A DNA stretch of 64,000 nt. Origin: Candidatus Nitrosopumilus sp. (GTDB lineage: Archaea; Thermoproteota; Nitrososphaeria; Nitrososphaerales; Nitrosopumilaceae). Positions 45,550-54,239 of the stretch are shown piece by piece; the first letter of the stretch is position 1; the number at the start of each line of letters is the position of its first letter. Both the position numbers and the translations under genes were made by a program. The notes under the pieces were generated by a model that made no database searches, was not told the DNA's origin, and was given only the letters and a program-made list of their open reading frames with translations. The stretch spans positions 22,241 through 86,240 of the forward strand of contig JABSRD010000003.1 of the NCBI GenBank assembly GCA_013215285.1. The letters are read 5' to 3'.

Positions 45550-46197
45550 ATGTTTGATATTGAAATTATCCGACTTTGTTTTGTGATTGGTCTTTTAGCA
45601 ATTAATTCATTTGCAGATTTTAAGTATAGAACTATTTTTGGTTCTGATAAAATATATGCGAGTCTTGGCATTGCTGGATTTACTTTATTGATGTTTGATT
45701 CGTTTTTTGCCGATGATGTTATGTGGGCTTTGTTTATGGCGGTAATTAATATCACGTTTGTTTTGTTCTTTTGGAGAATCAAGATGTTGGCTTCGGGAGA
45801 TGTTTTGGTGATGTTGCTAATTTCAGTTACAATGCCTGTGTGGAATGATTGGGTATTGGTTGTACCTGCATCGTTGATCACTGCATACATTATTTCAGGA
45901 ATTTCAGGATTATTTTATAATTTATTCCTTAATTTTGAAACCTTGTTTAGGCATGAATCTTTATTTGAAAAATACTCTGCTTCAATAATTAAAAAAATAA
46001 TTACGTTTGGAATTGCTCACAAGAGAAGATGTTGGGAAAAACATACAATATCAATTGAAAAAGGTACTGGATTTTCACTTACTAGTTCGCCATATGATAA
46101 AGAATTCAGTAAAATAGATGGTCAATTGGTATCTCCTGCAATTCCACTTATTCCATTTGTTTTAATTTCATTTGGATTGATTTTATTGTTTTTCTAA
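45550..46197 (+). CDS. prepilin peptidase-like (A24) membrane protease
   Basis: 215 aa with about six membrane helices. First catalytic Asp in SFADFKYRTI (the D-x-K-x-R signature of prepilin and preflagellin peptidases) and second in ASGDVLVML, corresponding to GxGD with Ser in place of Gly. A long basic C-terminal cytoplasmic tail precedes a last helix. It would cleave class III signal peptides of pilins such as the candidate at 58011. The next gene is a large membrane protein. Confidence 0.75.
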   Translation: MFDIEIIRLCFVIGLLAINSFADFKYRTIFGSDKIYASLGIAGFTLLMFDSFFADDVMWALFMAVINITFVLFFWRIKMLASGDVLVMLLISVTMPVWNDWVLVVPASLITAYIISGISGLFYNLFLNFETLFRHESLFEKYSASIIKKIITFGIAHKRRCWEKHTISIEKGTGFSLTSSPYDKEFSKIDGQLVSPAIPLIPFVLISFGLILLFF

Positions 46198-46245
46198 CCA
46201 CTTAGTATTTTGGTCGCCCAAAATATTGGGTTGCGAAATTACTGA

Positions 46246-47448
46246 ATGTTAGACCTGAAAAAAATTCCTTTTAAACCTATTACTTCTCTGTGTCTGGTGA
46301 ATCTAATACAACAACAGCGACAGCGACCTGCATTTATTTTCACAATGGCAATTATGCTTGGATTGGCATTTTTGGGAATTGCCGTATTTCTAGCAATAAT
46401 GACCATGTTTATTCAGGTAATTGTGCCTACAATACCCGATGTTCTAACGGACGTTCCTACTTTGTATGATTATGATGAATTTGGACAGAGAATTTCAACG
46501 ATAGAAGAGTTTGGTATGACTCCTGATGAGATTCAGTTTCGCGTATCTGAGATACGTTCGGAGATTGAACTGATTAATGAACAGATGGGAGCAGAAGTCA
46601 AAAACAAAAGATTTGGTGCATACCAAATATTACAAACTCAAAAAGACATACTACAATCAGAACTAGAAGGACTTGACTTTAGGGTGTTCAGTCAGCCAAA
46701 CCAATTACTTGAACTTTACTGGTTGTTCGGATATCCGTCAATACTAATTTTATTTATTTTCATAATGTTTTCTGTAGCTACACATTATTGGGAAAAATCG
46801 TTTTCAATTTTCAAACTAGGCACTTCGGCAACAATTATCAAAAGTTCAGTATTTGGGATAGTTGCAATTCTTCTGGTTCCAGAATTTTGGGACACATATG
46901 CAATTTACATGAAACAATTTTCCATGTATTTGTTAGATCCCTTTGATGGAAATCCTCATCTCGTTACAAGTAGACTGTGGTGTAAGATGGGCTGTATTGT
47001 AAATATTGATAGAGTGTTAGATCAAGATGTATGGGAAATTGCTCTAGCTAACCCTAGTAATTTTGGACAAGAGTTACTAACTAACGCATTACTACCTTTA
47101 TTCAAAGCAATTCCTACTGCAATGTTATCTATTTCTTTGTTCATCATTGCAAAAATTAGAGTTTTGTTTATCATGATTGTTTTGTTGACTTTACCATTGT
47201 GGTTTGTAGCAATGAATCTTCCATTTTTGAAGAAACATGCAAACGATATGATGAGTAATATGGTTGGAGCTTCAATTGCTCCAATATTTTCTGCTTTGAC
47301 TTTGTTTGTTGGATTGTATTGGGTTGATTCAAGACCAGTAGCAGAACATGTATTCATGGAATGGTGGATTTGTCAGTCGAAACATGGAGAGAAGAAAACA
47401 TTCTCAAAGTTTCAGTATGCCACTACTACACACAAAATGGGGACTTGA
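46246..47448 (+). CDS. polytopic membrane protein, possible secretion/conjugation channel
   Basis: 400 aa, six to seven hydrophobic segments (about 30-60, 160-185, 195-215, 285-310, 315-340, 355-380) and a soluble loop of about 90 residues rich in coiled-coil Glu/Gln (EIQFRVSEIRSEIELINEQ) between helices 1 and 2. Resembles VirB6/TrbL-type or TadC-like inner membrane components only in general layout. Position after the prepilin peptidase suggests a pilus or transfer role. No VirB4-type ATPase is in the window apart from HerA. Confidence 0.5.
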   Translation: MLDLKKIPFKPITSLCLVNLIQQQRQRPAFIFTMAIMLGLAFLGIAVFLAIMTMFIQVIVPTIPDVLTDVPTLYDYDEFGQRISTIEEFGMTPDEIQFRVSEIRSEIELINEQMGAEVKNKRFGAYQILQTQKDILQSELEGLDFRVFSQPNQLLELYWLFGYPSILILFIFIMFSVATHYWEKSFSIFKLGTSATIIKSSVFGIVAILLVPEFWDTYAIYMKQFSMYLLDPFDGNPHLVTSRLWCKMGCIVNIDRVLDQDVWEIALANPSNFGQELLTNALLPLFKAIPTAMLSISLFIIAKIRVLFIMIVLLTLPLWFVAMNLPFLKKHANDMMSNMVGASIAPIFSALTLFVGLYWVDSRPVAEHVFMEWWICQSKHGEKKTFSKFQYATTTHKMGT

Positions 47449-47678
47449 TGAGAGACCCTGAAATGGTGTATAATGTACATCTAGACCTACACAGAACAAC
47501 ATTTCCTGCATATTTCAGACAAGATGGAACCTTTGCAAGGGAAGATACAGTATTTTTTGAAAAAAATGGAAAAAAACTCTATCATCCAAAGATGTTGAAA
47601 AGTTTGAAATCCTTTTCTAGAACTTGGGCTGCAAATCTTAGAGCTCAAGGTCACACCCTTGTAACGGAGGAAAAATGA
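47361..47678 (+). CDS. DUF6908-like small protein
   Basis: 105 aa overlapping the end of the previous gene by 88 bp in another frame. The pattern YYTQNGDLMRDPEMVYNVH ... FPAYFRQDGTF is that of a domain of unknown function frequent in bacterial and archaeal mobile elements. Its presence supports the mobile nature of the region. An internal start nearer the conserved part cannot be excluded. Confidence 0.6.
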   Translation: MVDLSVETWREENILKVSVCHYYTQNGDLMRDPEMVYNVHLDLHRTTFPAYFRQDGTFAREDTVFFEKNGKKLYHPKMLKSLKSFSRTWAANLRAQGHTLVTEEK

Positions 47679-47863
47679 TGCATCCACAAAAATATTCTTC
47701 AAGAGAAGAGAAAAAATTTGCAGATTCTATACTATACATAATCAAAACCCCATCTAAAATGGTAACTCCAAAACAATACTCAATAACTGATTTTTTTGGA
47801 AAAGAGATTAAGATTTCTGTGAAAACTGACAAAGATGGTAAGATGAATTTTGAATCATGTTAG
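47675..47863 (+). CDS. hypothetical protein, 62 aa
   Basis: ATG overlaps the previous stop by 4 bp. Basic, mostly beta in the second half (KEIKISVKTDKDGKMNF). No family recognised. Confidence 0.45.
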   Translation: MMHPQKYSSREEKKFADSILYIIKTPSKMVTPKQYSITDFFGKEIKISVKTDKDGKMNFESC

Positions 47864-48294
47864 TAATCAGATCATAGTTAATTTTTCCATCTTCAATTCC
47901 ATGCGTTTTAAAATAATCTAGAAGATCATACATATAGCATGCAAAGTAACCCAATAAATTAGTGATAATGTAGTTACCATAATAACAAAATCCAATAAAA
48001 TTTGTATTCAATTTCAGATATTTTTTCACTGTAAGAATATTCCATGAAAGAACCTTCCATCCATTCATTTATACGATATTCTATAATCGATTTAAAAAAT
48101 TCTTTAAATATTTTTGATTTTTCATTATTTGTAGATTTTATTCCAGTACATATCTGCATCATGCTACGAAATTTTTTTAAATTATCATGTTTCTGTTTTA
48201 CATCTTCCATATACTCAAAACCAAATACTTCTTCATCCTTTTTTGGTATATATTTAGAAAAATCAACCTTTACACGATTATCAATGTATGCCAT
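47808..48294 (-). pseudogene. frameshifted minus-strand gene (two overlapping frames)
   Basis: The frame starting at 48294 (106 codons, helical, ending IEYKFYWILLLW) and the frame ending at 47808 (its second half has GFCYYGNYIITNLLGYFACYMYDLLDYFKTHGIE) read like the two halves of one protein of about 155 aa. A switch of frame near an A6 run at about 48020-48035 (minus strand gtgaaaaaatatc) joins them. This is either a frameshift mutation or a sequencing indel. The family is unknown. Confidence 0.4.
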
Positions 48295-48511
48295 AACAAA
48301 TGATTTAATCCTTAATCCTTAGATAGAATGAGCCAAAAATTAACAGATAGAAGATACTGACAACCTGTAAAAATAGTAACTTAAGGAGTAACCGAATTTT
48401 ACAGAAAAAAAAGAACTCAACCTTACAGAACCGCTAATTTTTCATTGACTAATACAATACAATCAACAATCAAAAAATGATTATAGTGATATTGACAAAA
48501 AAATAACAGAT
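48295..48511. other. short non-coding stretch
   Basis: 217 bp without a convincing gene. Promoters of the divergent genes at 48294 and 48512 are expected here. The 10-mer TTACAGAACC (48423-48432) recurs at 51761-51770. Confidence 0.4.
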
Positions 48512-49963
48512 TTGTCCTATGGTTCATCACCAAATCCTAAACTATTCTTTGACAAAGGCACCATTCGTATTGAAGATAGCAAACTAATCCGAATTCCAGG
48601 TACAAAATATGATGATAGAACCAAAGTTCTTAGATCTTATGGTCTGAACTATTCTGAAATTATTGAATATTTGAAAAAAAGTGATTTAGATTTTGTTGAT
48701 AATGTGCCTGATTTCATTTCATCACCTGTATTTCAAATGAGAAATTTAGAACTACGAGATTATCAACTGCAAGCCATACAAAATTGGGAAAAATCATCAA
48801 TGAGAGGATGTGTCATTTTGCCTACGGGTGCAGGAAAAACGGCAATAGGAATTAAGGCAATTCAAAAAGTAAATGCAGCCACATTAATTGTGGTTCCAAC
48901 AATTGATTTGATGGAACAATGGACAAACAGTATTTCCAAATATCTCTCAATTGATAATGATCAAAATCTACAAGACATTACTATTGGAAAATTAGGTGGA
49001 GGGGAAAATAATCTTCAAGCAATTACTGTTACAACATATGATTCTGCATATCTTCGAGCATCTTCAATTGGAAATCAATTCAAATTAATCATATTTGATG
49101 AGGTGCACCACCTTCCTGCATCTGGATATCGTTCAATTGCTGAGCAATTCATTTCACCATACAGATTAGGTCTTACTGCAACAATAGAGCGAGAAGATGA
49201 ATTACATGAGTTAATTCCATATCTTACCGGTGGAGTTGTGTTTCGTCTTGGTTCACAAGAGCTCTCAGATCAAAAATATTTGGCAGAATATAGCATTGAC
49301 AGAATACAAGTTAATCTAACTCCAGAAGAACAAAAAGAATACGAAGTTAATCATAACAAATTCTTAACAAATCTCAAACAATTGGGATTCAGAGTTCCAT
49401 CAATGTACAATCTAAAACGATTAATCATGATGTCAAACAAAAACAAAATTGCAAGAGAGGCAATGCTTGCACGAAACAAAGCAAATGAGATTGCACTAAA
49501 CAGCAAAGCAAAGATCGAGGAATTACAAAAAATTCTTCAACAAAATAAAAACATAAAGACAATAATTTTTACCCAGAACAAAAAAATGGTATATAATCTC
49601 TCAAACAGATTTCTTATTCCACATATCACTTACAAAACAATTAAAGAAGAAAGACGAGATGTTTTAGAGGGATTCAAATCTGGCAGATATAATGCAGTTG
49701 TCACCTCAAAGGTCTTAGACGAGGGAGTAGACGTTCCAGATGCAGAATTAGGCATAATTATGAGTGGAACCGGCAGTGGACGAGAACTAATTCAGAGACT
49801 AGGCAGAATTCTAAGACCAAAACAAGATGGCAGAAATGCAAGATTGGTTGAATTAGTATCAAAACATACTCGAGAAACTAACACCAGTGCAAAAAGAATA
49901 ACTGCACTGAACAAAAATTCTGTTGTCACTAATAATAATTCATCATCATCTTATGGAAATTGA
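48512..49963 (+). CDS. XPB/Rad25-like superfamily 2 DNA helicase
   Basis: 483 aa, TTG start. The N-terminal damage-recognition-like region (about 1-75) leads into the helicase core: LRDYQLQAIQNWE (Q motif area), Walker A LPTGAGKT (103-110), DEVH box (IIFDEVHHLPA, 196-199), LGLTATIERED, then domain 2 with TIIFTQNKKM, TSKVLDEGVDVPDAELGI and QRLGRILRPK. XPB unwinds DNA in nucleotide excision repair. The next gene is its partner nuclease Bax1, the arrangement found in many archaea. Confidence 0.88.
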   Translation: MSYGSSPNPKLFFDKGTIRIEDSKLIRIPGTKYDDRTKVLRSYGLNYSEIIEYLKKSDLDFVDNVPDFISSPVFQMRNLELRDYQLQAIQNWEKSSMRGCVILPTGAGKTAIGIKAIQKVNAATLIVVPTIDLMEQWTNSISKYLSIDNDQNLQDITIGKLGGGENNLQAITVTTYDSAYLRASSIGNQFKLIIFDEVHHLPASGYRSIAEQFISPYRLGLTATIEREDELHELIPYLTGGVVFRLGSQELSDQKYLAEYSIDRIQVNLTPEEQKEYEVNHNKFLTNLKQLGFRVPSMYNLKRLIMMSNKNKIAREAMLARNKANEIALNSKAKIEELQKILQQNKNIKTIIFTQNKKMVYNLSNRFLIPHITYKTIKEERRDVLEGFKSGRYNAVVTSKVLDEGVDVPDAELGIIMSGTGSGRELIQRLGRILRPKQDGRNARLVELVSKHTRETNTSAKRITALNKNSVVTNNNSSSSYGN

Positions 49964-50008
49964 TTACATGTTTAACAAAATAACAAAAATAATTGAGGTT
50001 ATGTTCTG

Positions 50009-51709
50009 ATGCTATCAAATGATCTTTTACGTACAAGAATTTACAGGGGTAAGATTACTCCACTATTTTGTTCAACAGATATTGGAGATGGTAGCAGTAA
50101 TGATTTTGAACTTGCAAAAAAAATTATTTCATATTTTGTTAATGCACACAAAAATAGTGAATACAAAGGTATACTATTAGAAAAAACTTTACAACTTGAA
50201 TCCCACTATGATTACAAACTAGTTAGAGGATTATTTACATTATTAGAACGACGCTCAACATTTGGAAGATTACCCACATACATCATTGCAACCCCTACAT
50301 CAATCAGACAAAAATTATTTGAAGAATCATCAAAACAAGGATTAGCTTTGTCTGACTCGCAAAGAAAAATAATTTTTAAGACCATTGCAAACCAAATGCA
50401 TCTATCATCAAATGATATTGAAACTATAATGTGGAGTGATAAAGAAGAAAATTTAGTATTGATACAATTTGATACTATTAATCCCAAGGATCTAATCTTA
50501 TGGTATAATTTGTCATTAGCTCAAACACTTCTTTTCAAATGTACTAGATTAGAATTTTATGTAAAAGGTGGATTGTATTGGAAGCAAGTTTTACGTAACG
50601 TCAAAAAATACGGTTTGATGTATAATTTGGAGTATTATTCAGATGATACATCCCATGATGAAGAAAAAGATTCCATAAAATGTGTTTTAGAAGGATCGCT
50701 CAGTCTCTTCAAAATGATTGATAGATACGGTACATCAATGGCCAAACTATTACCCTCAATTGTAGGCACTCCAACCTGGAAAATTAATGGCTCCATAGTG
50801 AAAAAATTTGATGATGGACAAAAAATCTATTCATTTGAGTTATCAAATGAAAATACTAAGGAATTTCTTCGTTCTACAATAGAGTCCACATATCAAAACA
50901 ATGCAGATACAGGAAATGATGATGATTTTCTTTATGACAGTTCAACAGAAGCATCATTTGCAAAGAGATTCTGTCAACACTTTGATCAAAATGATAAATT
51001 TGGATGGAAAATTTCTCGAGAGCCAGATCCATTAATTGCAGACGGCAAAGCCATGATTCCTGATTTTCTTTTTGAGCGATTTGGACGTAAAGTGTATTTT
51101 GAAATTGTGGGATTTTGGACAAAAGAATATCTTGAGAGAAAAGCTGCTAAACTCAAAGTGTTATTTGATAACAATGACAAAAGCAATCCCAAAAATATTG
51201 ATTTGTTGGTTGCAGTAAATTCTGAATTGGCATGTTCCCAAATAGAAATAATTTCCAAAGATAGAATTTTTACTTTTAAAAAAGATGTTTCAATAAAGCC
51301 GATTTTGGAACATCTAAAGAAAATTGATACAGAAATTACTGAAGAAAAGGTGGACAATACCAAAATTAAATTGAATGAAAATAATTTAGATTTAATTTCT
51401 ATAACTCAGATTGCTCAGGAATATGCCATACCCGAAGCAGCAGCATTAAAAATTATTCATGCTAATTATCCTGATGATCATATCATAATTGGGTCATATT
51501 TAATTTCAAAAGAAAAAACTAATATTGTAAGCAATTCTCTTGATGGGATCTCTAAGTTTATTCAAGCATGCACAGTGATGACATCCCATAAAATTCCAGA
51601 CTCATGTCATGCGGATTTATTATCCAAATTAGGATATGATGTAGTTTGGAATGATTTGGATCCCAATAACGCAACAATAATCAAAAATAACATTAAATCA
51701 ACAGAATAG
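50009..51709 (+). CDS. Bax1-like nuclease (DUF790), XPB partner
   Basis: 566 aa. N-terminal Bax1 domain (LSNDLLRTRIYRGKITPLFC) and the central TRLEFYVKGGLYWKQVLRNVKKYG are family hallmarks. The endonuclease domain has EASFAKRFCQHF, then IPDFLFERFGRKVYFEIVGFWTKEYLERK with the PD-(D/E)xK-like Asp...Glu. The last about 100 residues add an HTH-like piece. Bax1 binds XPB and cuts near the bubble during repair. It ends 69 bp before the transposon. Confidence 0.85.
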   Translation: MLSNDLLRTRIYRGKITPLFCSTDIGDGSSNDFELAKKIISYFVNAHKNSEYKGILLEKTLQLESHYDYKLVRGLFTLLERRSTFGRLPTYIIATPTSIRQKLFEESSKQGLALSDSQRKIIFKTIANQMHLSSNDIETIMWSDKEENLVLIQFDTINPKDLILWYNLSLAQTLLFKCTRLEFYVKGGLYWKQVLRNVKKYGLMYNLEYYSDDTSHDEEKDSIKCVLEGSLSLFKMIDRYGTSMAKLLPSIVGTPTWKINGSIVKKFDDGQKIYSFELSNENTKEFLRSTIESTYQNNADTGNDDDFLYDSSTEASFAKRFCQHFDQNDKFGWKISREPDPLIADGKAMIPDFLFERFGRKVYFEIVGFWTKEYLERKAAKLKVLFDNNDKSNPKNIDLLVAVNSELACSQIEIISKDRIFTFKKDVSIKPILEHLKKIDTEITEEKVDNTKIKLNENNLDLISITQIAQEYAIPEAAALKIIHANYPDDHIIIGSYLISKEKTNIVSNSLDGISKFIQACTVMTSHKIPDSCHADLLSKLGYDVVWNDLDPNNATIIKNNIKSTE

Positions 51710-51770
51710 TACAATGACTGAAAACAACCGATTTTTACAATATTTAAGCAACCCTAGACTTTACAGAACC

Positions 51771-51778
51771 TTTGATAG
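51771..51778 (+). repeat. target-site duplication, left copy
   Basis: TTTGATAG directly before the left terminal inverted repeat, identical to 56075-56082. Confidence 0.85.
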
Positions 51779-51861
51779 TACACTGTTCAATCTTAGTGTC
51801 ATTTTATCATTTTCAACAGACTGTTCAATTCGGGTGGTGGGTGTTAAGTTAGGGTGATGAA
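51779..51861 (+). repeat. left terminal inverted repeat (83 bp)
   Basis: Starts TACACTGTTCAATC and ends TTAGGGTGATGAA. Compared with the right copy there is one mismatch (GGTGGTGG here, GGTGATGG there). Confidence 0.9.
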
Positions 51862-51901
51862 GACTAGTCAGGTTTTTACTATATCCATCATAACTAATTT
51901 T

Positions 51902-51975
51902 GGACTCGTTGCACAGTCTGGATAGTGCGAGCGGCTTCGAACCGCTAGGTCGAGGGATCGAAGCCCTCCGAGCCC
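51902..51975 (+). tRNA. tRNA-Arg(TCG), divergent, inside the transposon
   Basis: A 74-nt cloverleaf: acceptor GGACTCG/CGAGCCC with an A-C mismatch at 3:70, D stem GCAC/GTGC with loop AGTCTGGATA, anticodon arm AGCGG-CTTCGAA-CCGCT (anticodon TCG), variable AGGTC, T stem GAGGG/CCCTC. The T loop is ATCGAAG rather than TTCGAAT, losing the 54-58 pair. A TATA-like actatatcc lies about 25 bp upstream and T5 follows the 3' end. It may be functional, a decoy or a decaying copy. The gene at 51945 ends inside it on the other strand. Confidence 0.75.
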
Positions 51976-52196
51976 TTTTTATTGATAATTTTGTATGTTC
52001 CCTTATCTATCAATTCCAATGTCGCATTTTTCTTCAGCATGTATATACTACTTCTAATCCTGTGTTTTAGGTTCGGGCCTATTGCCTTTAATTCCTCATC
52101 TTGAAATAATATAGAATAAATTTCATCTAGTGTAAGTATGTCTTTTTTTCTAAATTCCTTTTTAATTTTATTAGTCACAGAAGAAGGTTTGGCCAT
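51945..52196 (-). CDS. winged-helix protein at the end of the R-M operon
   Basis: 83 aa. Helical start (SSVTNKIKKEFRKKDILTLDEIYSIL) and a wing-like end (RIRSSIYMLKKNATLELIDKGTYKI) suit a winged helix. It begins 31 bp after the endonuclease stop, on the same strand, and could be a control protein. The last about ten codons overlap the tRNA gene in antisense, so the C-terminal tail may be a by-product of the tRNA. Confidence 0.55.
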   Translation of the reverse strand: MAKPSSVTNKIKKEFRKKDILTLDEIYSILFQDEELKAIGPNLKHRIRSSIYMLKKNATLELIDKGTYKIINKKGSEGFDPST

Positions 52197-52227
52197 ATTG
52201 TTGACTCTTGATGTATCGTTTTAACTT

Positions 52228-53181
52228 TTACCACAACTCATTATGAGAATAAAGTGATGGTGGCACACCTTCTAAACGTACATCAAATTTCAAAGAAGGT
52301 TCTGCTTTTGAGCTTGCACTATGAATCCTAAATGATATTTGCCATCCTTTGTCAAACGTGATTATTGTCTTGTTGTTGTCATTTCTTGTCACACTTATTA
52401 TCTCTGTAGGGAATTTCAGTTTAGATACTTTGTTTTGAGGATTTATAGAATTTGATGACATGTTGAGAGTTTCGTGTAAATTATATCCTTGAATTGTTAC
52501 AATATCCTTGAATTTCATTATCTTGTAAAAATCATTTTTACCTATCAGGTATTCTAACAGTGATAATGGAATGTCTTTATTACTTTTAATTAAACTACAA
52601 ATCTCTTTCTCAAATGCTTCTAAAACTGGCACATAATAATCTGAAATTTTGGGCACATCACTCCACAACAAAACATCCCCATTCATCCTACTCTCTCTCA
52701 TTAATTTTCTAATCTTACCAAAAATTACACCCACTACACTCATGTATGATTCTGAACAGTTTACTCCAAACCATTTCTGACCAAAATCTATTTTATCTGA
52801 TAATCTGGAATGTTTTACTGCACTGTTCTCATTTTTTGCAGAAAAGCCAATTTCCCAATTACTCTTTGTTCTGACCATCAAAATGTCACGAATATCCCCA
52901 TCTTCTCCTTTTTGGTCTGCCTGAATAGATAGAACTATTTCCTCACTGTTAATTGGATTTTCTAATCTTGGTTCGATTGTGCCGATGTGTTTTATGGCAA
53001 CAGTGGCTGCTTTGAAGTAATGTCTTTGCTCATTTGACAAACAGGATTCAAAAGATTCTTTTGCAATTTTATATGAGTTGTCTTTTTGAATTTTGATTTT
53101 TTGACCATTGTTTACTTTATTTTGTAATGCAATCAACAAGGCATATTCAAAAGCCTTGCCTGATTGTGTTTGGGTGACCAT
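52228..53181 (-). CDS. HaeIII-family type II restriction endonuclease
   Basis: 317 aa. The conserved core GDIRDILMVR ... NWEIGFSAKNENSAVKHSRLSDKIDFGQKWFGV (about 95-140) is the HaeIII/NgoPII signature; Asp99, Glu110 and Lys116 make a PD-(D/E)xK-like active site. YLIGKNDFYKIM and IQGYNLHETLNMSS later also match HaeIII. Family members cut GGCC, but the site here is unproven. It starts 2 bp after the methyltransferase stop. Its partner is an adenine, not a cytosine, methyltransferase. Confidence 0.85.
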   Translation of the reverse strand: MVTQTQSGKAFEYALLIALQNKVNNGQKIKIQKDNSYKIAKESFESCLSNEQRHYFKAATVAIKHIGTIEPRLENPINSEEIVLSIQADQKGEDGDIRDILMVRTKSNWEIGFSAKNENSAVKHSRLSDKIDFGQKWFGVNCSESYMSVVGVIFGKIRKLMRESRMNGDVLLWSDVPKISDYYVPVLEAFEKEICSLIKSNKDIPLSLLEYLIGKNDFYKIMKFKDIVTIQGYNLHETLNMSSNSINPQNKVSKLKFPTEIISVTRNDNNKTIITFDKGWQISFRIHSASSKAEPSLKFDVRLEGVPPSLYSHNELW

Positions 53182-53183
53182 TT

Positions 53184-53972
53184 TTACAGATTGTTCTTTT
53201 TTGCCAAATCATCACTAAAAATTAAAACCTCTCGTGATCTTTTATCATTTGACATACCATATTTCCATTTGGGGTAATAAAACGTGTGACCATAATACAA
53301 ATCATGTATTTCATCACAATCATTATAAGATAAAATCCAGTTGTCTCTATTCTTTAAAATTTTAGCTAAACCTTTATGATCAAATCCATTATGCATATCT
53401 CCTTTATGTCCATAAAGCCTTTGATTAATCAGGTATGGCGGATCAAGGTATAGTAAAGTGTTTTTTGCTTTTGATATTGATTCTTTAAAATCTGCCTGTT
53501 CTACATGTAAGTTATCTATCTGAAAATTTTCAATTCTATCTATTGAAGAGATTGTGAATCTGGGGTGATTTGGCGACATACCTCCAGACATAGTAGTACC
53601 TGAAAATGATGAGCGATTTAACACATAGAATATAGCTGCTCGTTCATACTTTGATTGTGGTAAATGTTGGGATTTTTGCAGTTCATAGAATTTTTTCTTG
53701 GATATTGGATGATATTTTTTAATAATTTCTGCAAGCTTGTTTCTATTTTTCAAGAGACATTGCCAAAATTCTACAAGTGGTTTAAAATTATCATATCCAT
53801 AAACAAAAATTCCATTATTTGCACAAGCTAATTCAACAGAGCCACCGCCAAGAAAAGGTGAACAGATTATCTTTGTTTCTTGGGGTATGAAATTAGATAT
53901 TTCCATCACGCCTCTTGATTTACCTCCTGCATATCTTAAAGGCGATCTTGGTTCTTTTTTCAATATCATCAT
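53184..53972 (-). CDS. D12-class DNA adenine methyltransferase
   Basis: 262 aa from the ATG at 53972, chosen because it overlaps the preceding stop (ATGA coupling) and puts SPLRYAGGKSR at residues 10-20, as in Dam/DpnM enzymes. Motif I is SPFLGGGSVELA (about 38-49), motif IV YLDPPY (175-180). D12-class enzymes form N6-methyladenine. An upstream in-frame ATG would add 27 residues unlike the family. Paired with the HaeIII-type nuclease. Confidence 0.88.
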   Translation of the reverse strand: MMILKKEPRSPLRYAGGKSRGVMEISNFIPQETKIICSPFLGGGSVELACANNGIFVYGYDNFKPLVEFWQCLLKNRNKLAEIIKKYHPISKKKFYELQKSQHLPQSKYERAAIFYVLNRSSFSGTTMSGGMSPNHPRFTISSIDRIENFQIDNLHVEQADFKESISKAKNTLLYLDPPYLINQRLYGHKGDMHNGFDHKGLAKILKNRDNWILSYNDCDEIHDLYYGHTFYYPKWKYGMSNDKRSREVLIFSDDLAKKNNL

Positions 53973-54145
53973 TTTTTTGTACCGCCTTTTTTGGGTTTTG
54001 TTATTTTGTTCTTGCGTAATCGATTCCAATACGGTGTCTTGCATTTGGGACAAATTACAGGTTCCTCTTCATCTTTCATTGACCTGGGTGGCCATTTGTG
54101 TTTACATCTGTTACATTGGTATCCTTTAATTTGAATTATAACCAT
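53969..54145 (-). CDS. 58-aa zinc-ribbon protein, first gene of the R-M operon
   Basis: Starts at ATG 54145. CNRCKHKWPPR and CPKCKTPYWNR form a four-Cys zinc ribbon of the kind found in small archaeal transcription or DNA-binding proteins; the tail is basic (RKNKITKPKK). The stop TGA overlaps the methyltransferase ATG, so the two are translationally coupled. It may control expression of the operon or assist DNA binding. Confidence 0.7.
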   Translation of the reverse strand: MVIIQIKGYQCNRCKHKWPPRSMKDEEEPVICPKCKTPYWNRLRKNKITKPKKGGTKK

Positions 54146-54239
54146 TATTATAATTCAGAAATATAAACAATGTTTTATAAACTTTTAAAACAAAGAATAT
54201 GTTTATATTAAACAGAAAATATACTTTAGACGTAAGAAA
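54146..54239. promoter_or_regulatory. divergent promoter region between R-M operon and transposase
   Basis: A 94-bp all-AT-rich gap. Toward the transposase, gtttatatta (about 54201-54210) sits about 30 bp before the ATG at 54240. Toward the R-M operon, tttataaac (about 54174-54182) read on the other strand is likewise about 30 bp before 54145. One region therefore serves both directions. Confidence 0.45.

Noticed and set aside
47974..48322. Plus-strand frame 48044-48322
   Set aside because: Antisense to the minus-strand frames that have better composition; no start signal.
48423..51770. TTACAGAACC on both sides of the XPB/Bax1 genes as a transposon-like direct repeat
   Set aside because: Only about 10-12 bp, flanks differ, and no inverted ends; may be a promoter word or chance.
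51902..51975. tRNA in the transposon as tRNA-Glu(TTC)
   Set aside because: With the invariant T at position 33, the anticodon is TCG, so it is Arg.
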